Assembly: GCF_002135295.1 (NCBI RefSeq)
Contig: NZ_NEGG01000004.1
Coordinates: forward strand, 177,918-241,917
Direction: 5' to 3'
Length of the DNA stretch: 64,000 nt
Source of the DNA: Acinetobacter sp. ANC 5054
GTDB lineage: Bacteria > Pseudomonadota > Gammaproteobacteria > Pseudomonadales > Moraxellaceae
The notes below the pieces were generated by a model, which saw only the letters and a program-made list of their open reading frames with translations, did no database searches and was not told where the DNA came from. The translations under genes and the position numbers were made by a program. The first letter of the stretch is position 1. Each line of letters opens with the position of its first letter. Shown here in pieces: positions 59,237-64,000 of the stretch.

Positions 59237-59266
59237 AAAACCGAAGCTTAGGCTTCGGTTTTTTTA
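59237..59266 (+). terminator. gcd terminator
   Basis: AAAACCGAAGC TTAG GCTTCGGTTTTTTT, 11-bp stem. Confidence 0.9.
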
Positions 59267-59416
59267 ACTAAACAATTTCATCATATCAATTGAAATATAA
59301 AATATATTCTAATGAGAATAAAAACTTATTTTTACTGACTGACCAGTGTTCAAATATGCAGCAAAAAAAATCTGATGTTATTGTGTTTAATTTAAAATTC
59401 CTTATAATTCGAAAAA

Positions 59417-59430
59417 ACAGACAAGTCTGT
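59417..59430. promoter_or_regulatory. Inverted repeat ACAGAC-AA-GTCTGT
   Basis: Perfect 6-bp arms with a 2-nt centre, 25 nt before the putative -35 of the sRNA candidate. The size and symmetry suit a TetR-family operator, and a TetR gene lies nearby, but the link is a guess. Confidence 0.35.
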
Positions 59431-59484
59431 CTATTTGCTGAAAATCCGAATGCTTTGCACATTCAGAGGGTACATAATAAATAA

Positions 59485-59602
59485 TAGAGAACGTATAAAG
59501 CGTTCCGCTGCCAAATCTTTTGCTAATACTAACAGGGCAAAAGATTTGCAAAACACCACTTATCAGCAAAGCGCGATTACCAAAAATAATCGCGCTTTTT
59601 TA
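59485..59602 (+). ncRNA. Candidate small RNA with three hairpins
   Basis: No ORF, but three clean elements in a row: GAACG/CGTTC stem-loop (59489-59505); a perfect 12-bp stem CAAATCTTTTGC / GCAAAAGATTTG (59512-59548); a 20-nt A/C-rich unpaired linker (59549-59568); then an 11-bp terminator stem AAGCGCGATTA / TAATCGCGCTT with a 6-T run (59569-59601). A promoter-like TTGCAC (59455-59460), 17 nt, TAAATA (59478-59483) precedes it. No gene follows on that strand, so a free-standing sRNA of about 115 nt is the best reading. Confidence 0.65.
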
Positions 59603-59706
59603 TTTTTCTTTCATTTCCGTAGAATAAAATTTCAAGCCAAGACAATAGTTAAAACATGAATGTTATGGCACAAGCTTTCTCAATAAACCTCAGTCGATTT
59701 CAACAT

Positions 59707-60270
59707 CTAATTTGCTAACTCAAGCTGAATCAAAGTTTCCACCCGCTTCCAATAATCATCCAACTGTACTTGATTTGGATCGATTTGAGCTTGAATGGTC
59801 ATACCATCCAAAATGCTCGATAAAAATGCTGCAAGTTGATCCGCTTGTTTAATTCCTAAATGCTGTAAGGCATAACTCAGTTTTGACTTGAGCCATTCTT
59901 TGTAGTCAATTGCTGGCTGCAATGAGGAAGGATAGACTTTGGAAATTTCATCAACTGCTTTTTGAAACATACAGCCGTTAAAATCTGCGGTACGAAACCA
60001 TGCATCGTACCAAGTAAATATCGTTTTAATATGAGAAAAATAATCTTCAGGATTGCATTGTGCAATTGCTGCTTCAAGCGACTCCTGTAAATTCATATTT
60101 CGCGTCACTAAGCACTCTTCAATTAATTTAGCTTTAGATGGAAAATATTTATAAAACGTCATTTTAGCAACGCCAGATTCGCTAATAATTCGGTCCACAC
60201 CAATAGAGTTATAACTATAGGTATTAAAAAGATTCAGCGCTACATCAATGATGTCTTGTTTCTTCGACAT
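59707..60270 (-). CDS. TetR-family regulator
   Basis: 187 residues: N-terminal helix-turn-helix (KQDIIDVALNLFNTYSY, GVDRIISESGVAKMTFYKYFPSK, about 4-48) and a ligand domain with Cys residues (AAIAQCNPEDYF, FNGCMFQKAV). Members with this layout often control neighbouring efflux or reductase genes, but no obvious target adjoins; a palindrome ACCT(11 nt)AGGT lies about 60 nt upstream. Confidence 0.85.
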   Translation of the reverse strand: MSKKQDIIDVALNLFNTYSYNSIGVDRIISESGVAKMTFYKYFPSKAKLIEECLVTRNMNLQESLEAAIAQCNPEDYFSHIKTIFTWYDAWFRTADFNGCMFQKAVDEISKVYPSSLQPAIDYKEWLKSKLSYALQHLGIKQADQLAAFLSSILDGMTIQAQIDPNQVQLDDYWKRVETLIQLELAN

Positions 60271-60400
60271 TTATTTTACCTGACACCCCGAACATTAAAA
60301 TCAAATGAAACCATGGGCACATAACCACTGTACCTGTATATTAATTAGGTCCTTTACAAGGTGTTAAGTATAGCTGAATATCCTGCATGCATTATAAAAA

Positions 60401-60502
60401 TTAACTAAACTTAACTTCGATAAGTTCGATCTGATATTCATCCATAAACAAAGTTTCAAAATGCTGACCCACGATATAAAAATCATGGGCTAAATCAAAA
60501 TT
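60401..60502 (-). pseudogene. Possible gene remnant
   Basis: A minus-strand frame reading NFDLAHDFYIVGQHFETLF and MDEYQIELIEVKFS before a TAA, with a stop just upstream and no start or ribosome site. The residue pattern looks protein-like, as if the C-terminus of a decayed gene, but 33 open codons can occur by chance. Confidence 0.25.
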
Positions 60503-60563
60503 TTACAGTTACAGCATCTCTATTCTTAAGTTCTGATTGATACGGTGATTTCATAGTCAAATC

Positions 60564-61199
60564 TTATGCACAAGTTTGTTTATCTAACCTACTTTGCTTA
60601 CGCTCTTGAAGCGCTTTTTTTACCACTTGATAGCCTCCTGTGAGGCCCAAACTTGCCATAATCATCGCGACGATCAAATCTGGCCACAAACTGCCAGTGC
60701 CAAATACACCGATGGCAGCAAAAATAACCGCGGCATTACCAATAGCATCATTTCGACTACAGAGCCAAACTGACTTCATATTGGAATCCCCATCGCGAAA
60801 TGCATATAAAATCAACGCTGTCACCAGATTGGCAATTAAAGCGAGCACGCCAATCATACCCATCGTCATGGCTTCAGGCGGAATCCCTACAATATAGGCA
60901 TAGATCACTTTAGCGAGAACCACGACTCCAAACAGTGCCATGACCAAACCTTTTGCCAAAGCAACAGTTGCACGCCAGTACAAACTCGCAGCCAATACTG
61001 CTAGCGAAACGCCGTAATTCACAGCATCACCAAAAAAGTCTAAAGCGTCCGCCCAAAGTGCTGAAGAATGGGCGTACATCCCGCCGAACATTTCGACAAC
61101 AAACATCAATATATTAATGAATAAGGCAATCCATAAAGCCTTGCGAAATTGACTATTCGGCTTTTTAGGTGCCGCTTCATGACTACAGGTACAAGCCAT
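60564..61199 (-). CDS. Short CDF-type metal transporter
   Basis: 211 residues, about six membrane helices, no C-terminal cytoplasmic metal domain. CDF metal site in variant form: Asp54-x3-Asp58 in helix 2 (ALDFFGDAV) and Cys147-x3-Asp151 in helix 5 (LCSRNDAIGN) instead of the zinc-type HxxxD pair. Cys residues also mark both ends (MACTCSHE, DKQTCA). The divergent CadR-type regulator with a MerR-class promoter points to Cd/Pb/Zn efflux. Confidence 0.82.
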   Translation of the reverse strand: MACTCSHEAAPKKPNSQFRKALWIALFINILMFVVEMFGGMYAHSSALWADALDFFGDAVNYGVSLAVLAASLYWRATVALAKGLVMALFGVVVLAKVIYAYIVGIPPEAMTMGMIGVLALIANLVTALILYAFRDGDSNMKSVWLCSRNDAIGNAAVIFAAIGVFGTGSLWPDLIVAMIMASLGLTGGYQVVKKALQERKQSRLDKQTCA

Positions 61200-61226
61200 T
61201 TGCGAACTCCAACATTTCGGATATGC

Positions 61227-61259
61227 TTATTAAAAACTATGGACTCACTCCAAGGTCAA
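61227..61259 (-). promoter_or_regulatory. MerR-type promoter/operator of the metal transporter
   Basis: On the minus strand -35 TTGACC (61259-61254) and -10 TTAATA (61233-61228) are 20 nt apart, the long spacer typical of MerR-family activation, with the dyad TGGA-CTCAC-TCCA (61240-61252) in the spacer. Confidence 0.8.
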
Positions 61260-61261
61260 GC

Positions 61262-61678
61262 ATGTCAGAACAAAAATATTTTTTGATCAAACAACTCGCG
61301 TTGGAAACGGGTGTCAGTATTGATACCATCCGCTTTTATGAAAAGAAAAAATTAATACAACCTAGCTTCCGTGCAGACAATAATTATCGCTACTATGGCG
61401 AAGAAACGTTCAAACGTTTAATTTTTATTAAGCGTTGTCGTGCACTCGATATGTCCTTAAATGAAATAGAAAACCTGATTAAATTAGAACAAAACCCAGC
61501 TGAAAGTTGTCAAATGGTGAATCAACTCATCGACCAACATATCGTTCAAGTTTCTGAAAAAATTAAAGAATTGCAAAATTTCAAAAAGCAATTAAAGCAA
61601 CTGCGTTCAAGCTGCAATGAAACGTCACGTATTGATAACTGTCAAATATTAAAGCAACTTGAAAATGGAAAACCTTGA
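61262..61678 (+). CDS. cadR: Cd/Pb-responsive MerR-family regulator CadR
   Basis: 138 residues: MerR helix-turn-helix (IKQLALETGVSIDTIRFYEK, 9-28), dimer helix and C-terminal metal loop. Cys83, Cys118 and Cys127 match the three metal Cys of P. putida CadR (77, 112, 119) in order and near spacing. ATG 61262; the frame upstream is not conserved-looking. Divergent from the transporter it should control, with the operator between. Confidence 0.88.
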   Translation: MSEQKYFLIKQLALETGVSIDTIRFYEKKKLIQPSFRADNNYRYYGEETFKRLIFIKRCRALDMSLNEIENLIKLEQNPAESCQMVNQLIDQHIVQVSEKIKELQNFKKQLKQLRSSCNETSRIDNCQILKQLENGKP

Positions 61679-61759
61679 AAACCCAACCATTTTACTTGGT
61701 TGAATCCTTTTTTTAGATCACTACAATGAAAGGCGTAATTTTTGTATGCCTTTAAAGAC

Positions 61760-63154
61760 ATGACTATTCAACACGTAACTGAACTCCTCTCTCCTGCTGG
61801 CTCATTGAAAAATATGCGCTATGCATTTGCCTATGGTGCAGATGCCGTCTATGCAGGTCAGCCCCGTTATAGCTTACGTGTTCGTAACAATGCTTTTGAT
61901 CATGACAATTTAAAAATTGGTATTGAGGAAGCACATGCCTTATGCAAAAAATTCTATGTGGTGGTCAATATCCAACCGCATAATTCCAAACTTAAAAATT
62001 TCATTCGTGACCTTGAACCTGTCGTTGCGATGAACCCAGATGCGCTCATTATGTCTGACCCCGGTCTGATCATGATGGTGCGTGAACATTTTCCAGATGT
62101 TTCAGTTCATTTGTCGGTACAAGCCAATGCAGTGAACTGGGCAACGGTAAAATTTTGGAAAAATATGGGTTTAACTCGTGTGATTTTATCGCGTGAGTTA
62201 TCTATCGAAGAAATTGAAGAAATTAAAAATAATGTCCCAGATATGGAAATTGAAGTTTTCGTACACGGGGCATTATGTATGGCTTACTCCGGTCGTTGCT
62301 TACTTTCTGGCTATATGAATAAACGTGATGCGAACCAAGGTGCATGTACCAATGCATGCCGTTGGGACTATAAAATTCACGATGCAGCTGAAGATGAAAC
62401 TGGTGATGTTATTCCAGTAACACAAATTGAAGAATCATCATGCTGCAACAATAAAGATGCCGATGAGCAACACGCCTTAGAACAACACCAATTTGGCGAG
62501 CCGGTTTTATTACAACGCAATGAAGAAGATATGTTTGCTGCTGAAGAGGACGAACATGGCACTTACTTCATGAACTCAAAAGACTTGCGTGCAGTACAGC
62601 ATGTCGACCGCTTAGCAAAAATGGGCATCCATTCTTTGAAAATTGAAGGTCGTACCAAGTCTTATTTTTACTGCGCACGTACTGCACAAATTTATCGTAA
62701 AGCGATTGATGATGCACTAGAAGGCAAACCATTTGATCCATCATTGATGACTCAACTTGAAGGTTTAGCCAATCGTGGCTATACCGAAGGTTTCCTTCGC
62801 CGTCATGTCCATACTGAATATCAAAATTATGAAACGGGTTCTTCTCGTTTTGATCACCAGCAATTTGTTGGGGAGGTTTTGGAACGTCATGGCGACAGTA
62901 TCAAAATCGAAGTAAAAAACCGTTTTATTGTAGGTGACTCACTCGAGTTAATGACTACTTCTGGGAATATCACTTTCATTTTAACAGAAATGAAAGACAA
63001 AAAAGGTAATCTCATAGACGACGCCAAAGGTTCAGGTTATATCGTTGATATTCCTGTGCCTGCCGATGTTGATATGCAATTTGCTTTATTGATTCGTAAC
63101 CTACCAAATTCGACTGCTGATATTTCTGCATCGTCTTTGGCATATCAGGCTTAA
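61760..63154 (+). CDS. trhP: tRNA 5-hydroxyuridine synthesis protein TrhP (U32 family)
   Basis: 464 residues, YegQ/TrhP of the U32 'peptidase' family, which in E. coli makes ho5U34 in tRNA with prephenate and Fe-S support. ELLSPAGSLKNMRYAFAYG, HLSVQANAVNWATVKFW, HGALCMAYSGRCLLSGY, GACTNACRWDY supply the conserved Cys cluster. Residues about 205-260 form a lineage-specific acidic loop with a CC pair (ESSCCNNKDADEQ). A TTG at 61742 has a better ribosome site (AAAGG, 8 nt) than the ATG used here, so the start is open. Confidence 0.92.
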   Translation: MTIQHVTELLSPAGSLKNMRYAFAYGADAVYAGQPRYSLRVRNNAFDHDNLKIGIEEAHALCKKFYVVVNIQPHNSKLKNFIRDLEPVVAMNPDALIMSDPGLIMMVREHFPDVSVHLSVQANAVNWATVKFWKNMGLTRVILSRELSIEEIEEIKNNVPDMEIEVFVHGALCMAYSGRCLLSGYMNKRDANQGACTNACRWDYKIHDAAEDETGDVIPVTQIEESSCCNNKDADEQHALEQHQFGEPVLLQRNEEDMFAAEEDEHGTYFMNSKDLRAVQHVDRLAKMGIHSLKIEGRTKSYFYCARTAQIYRKAIDDALEGKPFDPSLMTQLEGLANRGYTEGFLRRHVHTEYQNYETGSSRFDHQQFVGEVLERHGDSIKIEVKNRFIVGDSLELMTTSGNITFILTEMKDKKGNLIDDAKGSGYIVDIPVPADVDMQFALLIRNLPNSTADISASSLAYQA

Positions 63155-63160
63155 ATCAAA

Positions 63161-63415
63161 ATGGCTTTGTTGATTACAGATAAATGTATCAACTGCGATA
63201 TGTGTCTACCCGAGTGCCCGAATGATGCGATTTATGAAGGTGCGAAAGTATATGAAATTGATGTCGATCGCTGCACGGAATGTGTCGGGTTCTATGAGCA
63301 TCAAACCTGCGTTTCCGTATGTCCAATTGAATGTATTATTCCGCATCCTGAACATGTTGAAACACAAGAAGCTTTACTTGAAAAGTTTAAAGGTTTGAAT
63401 TTATTTCAATCTTAA
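63161..63415 (+). CDS. yfhL: YfhL-type 2[4Fe-4S] ferredoxin
   Basis: 84 residues with two cluster motifs: CINCDMCLPECP and CTECVGFYEHQTCVSVCP, the second with the long insertion typical of YfhL/Alvin ferredoxins. Six nt after trhP, so co-transcribed; it may donate electrons to TrhP, which is inference from adjacency. Confidence 0.93.
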   Translation: MALLITDKCINCDMCLPECPNDAIYEGAKVYEIDVDRCTECVGFYEHQTCVSVCPIECIIPHPEHVETQEALLEKFKGLNLFQS

Positions 63416-63450
63416 ACTTAATTTAAAAATTGAAGAAATAAGAAAGACAA

Positions 63451-63477
63451 CCTTGGGGAAAGTATAACAATAAGGTT
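63451..63477. repeat. Hairpin after yfhL
   Basis: ACAACCTT ... AAGGTTGT inverted repeat, 8-bp arms and 11-nt loop, with no T run on the plus strand. Confidence 0.5.
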
Positions 63478-63508
63478 GTAAAACAAAAAAAACTGGGCAA
63501 AGAATAGG

Positions 63509-63537
63509 ATCAAAATGTGTGGGGACATTTTGATTCT
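63509..63537. repeat. Second hairpin after yfhL
   Basis: GATCAAAATGT ... ACATTTTGATTC, 10-bp arms around a G-rich loop (GTGGGG). Confidence 0.5.
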
Positions 63538-63551
63538 TATTTTGCAGACGA

Positions 63552-63587
63552 AAAAAAAGGAACTTGGATGTTAGCGTCCAAAGTTCC
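63552..63587 (-). terminator. Probable ahpF terminator
   Basis: Minus strand GGAACTTTGGA CGCTAACA TCCAAGTTCC followed by T8, about 90 nt after the ahpF stop. Confidence 0.75.
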
Positions 63588-63639
63588 TGTAAAACGAGAA
63601 TATTAAGAAAAATAATATTCAAATCTAAAACATTCAGCG

Positions 63640-63675
63640 CGGTCAGTGTGTATCAAACACACTGACCTTTTCTTT
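63640..63675 (+). terminator. Terminator facing ahpF
   Basis: GGTCAGTGTG TATCAAA CACACTGACC followed by TTTTCTTTT on the plus strand: 10-bp stem that would stop transcripts from yfhL before ahpF. Confidence 0.75.
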
Positions 63676-64000
63676 TATTGACCAGAACGAATGATGTAAT
63701 CGAATGCAGATAACGATGCTTTCGCGCCTTCACCTGTGGCAATAATGATTTGTTTGTACGGTACGGTTGTACAGTCACCCGCAGCAAACACACCTTTCAC
63801 ATTGGTTTCGTTACGTTCGTTAATCACAATCTCACCGCGGTTTGAAAGTTCAACGGCTGTGTCTTTTAAGAAATCAGTGTTGGGTAACAAACCGATTTGT
63901 ACAAAGATACCCGCCAATTCAACAGTTTTGATTTCATCTGTTGCACGGTCTTTGTAGTTCAATGCAGTCACTTGTGAACCATCACCCACCACTTCTGTAG
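63675..64000 (-). CDS. ahpF: Alkyl hydroperoxide reductase subunit F, C-terminal part
   Basis: The last ~108 residues of AhpF, cut by the window edge. FAD-binding end [19 protein letters not shown] and [19 protein letters not shown] match AhpF closely and separate it from plain thioredoxin reductases. With AhpC it reduces peroxides using NADH. The catalytic Cys pair lies outside the window. Confidence 0.9.
   Translation of the reverse strand, partial: TEVVGDGSQVTALNYKDRATDEIKTVELAGIFVQIGLLPNTDFLKDTAVELSNRGEIVINERNETNVKGVFAAGDCTTVPYKQIIIATGEGAKASLSAFDYIIRSGQ

Noticed and set aside
56348..59266. Two nearly identical hairpins (56348-56377 and 59237-59266) as a dispersed repeat family
   Set aside because: Each directly follows a stop codon and has a T run; they are ordinary terminators of similar sequence.
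59290..59659. Two plus-strand ORFs of 64 and 74 codons over the sRNA candidate
   Set aside because: They overlap the hairpins and terminator, lack ribosome sites and have random-looking composition.

Overview
The window is about 64 kb of AT-rich (roughly 40% GC by eye) gammaproteobacterial chromosome that reads as the core genome of an Acinetobacter species (Moraxellaceae). The pointers are a tyrA-aroA gene fusion in a pheA-hisC-tyrA/aroA cluster, a membrane PQQ glucose dehydrogenase of the Acinetobacter/E. coli Gcd type, PBP1B followed by an overlapping TPR lipoprotein (LpoP-like), a hisZ-purA pair, a Pseudomonas-type monofunctional aspartokinase just upstream of csrA, and a long list of Acinetobacter-like small hypothetical proteins. 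I see no IS element, prophage, integron, CRISPR array, rRNA or tRNA. Genes are tightly packed, on both strands, and most are closed by clear rho-independent terminators, many shared by convergent pairs.

Layout. 1-3.2 kb: end of a membrane transporter, two microproteins (one lysine-rich, one 55% glutamine), icd and rluE. 3.3-9.7 kb: an ELM1-like protein, an M61 peptidase, a PBP5/6 D,D-carboxypeptidase, NDH-2 and SlyD. 9.9-14.8 kb: two paralogous M48 metallopeptidase lipoproteins sandwiching a small membrane protein, then purA and hisZ. 15-19.3 kb: an Lrp-type regulator facing azlCD, a membrane coiled-coil protein, a GAPDH/E4PDH-family enzyme and a secreted unknown. 19.6-25.1 kb: alaS, a structured leader, lysC, csrA, rnhB. 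25.2-29.3 kb: cytochrome b561 flanked by two paralogous four-cysteine exported proteins, then adenine deaminase and its purine permease. 29.7-33 kb: small unknowns, yaaA and a hydrolase. 33.1-37.7 kb: the pheA-hisC-tyrA/aroA aromatic cluster. 38-44.6 kb: a DJ-1/PfpI-like protein, acyl-CoA dehydrogenase, dctA, ybiB, nadK-yeaC. 44.8-49.1 kb: mrcB-lpoP, a Nudix/ThiE-like fusion and Fur-controlled hemP. 49.2-53.5 kb: ygiW-qseB-qseC and a gspE-type ATPase. 53.7-59.2 kb: a Gly/Ser-rich lipoprotein, trmO, fpr, gcd. 59.5-64 kb: a strong candidate sRNA, a TetR regulator, a divergent CDF metal transporter/CadR pair, trhP(yegQ)-yfhL and the 3' end of ahpF.

Functionally this is housekeeping: central carbon and respiration (icd, ndh, gcd, dctA), amino-acid and purine metabolism (lysC, pheA/hisC/tyrA-aroA, hisZ, purA, adenine deaminase), wall synthesis (mrcB/lpoP, D,D-carboxypeptidase), translation and RNA modification (alaS, rluE, trmO, trhP) and metal/stress responses (hemP, cadR, yaaA, ahpF, ygiW-qseBC). 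I found no convincing new multi-gene system. The least explained signals are the non-coding candidate near 59.5 kb, the structured alaS-lysC leader, the paired four-cysteine proteins around cytochrome b561, the two N-terminal microproteins, and the extra Fur-box-like site after hemP.
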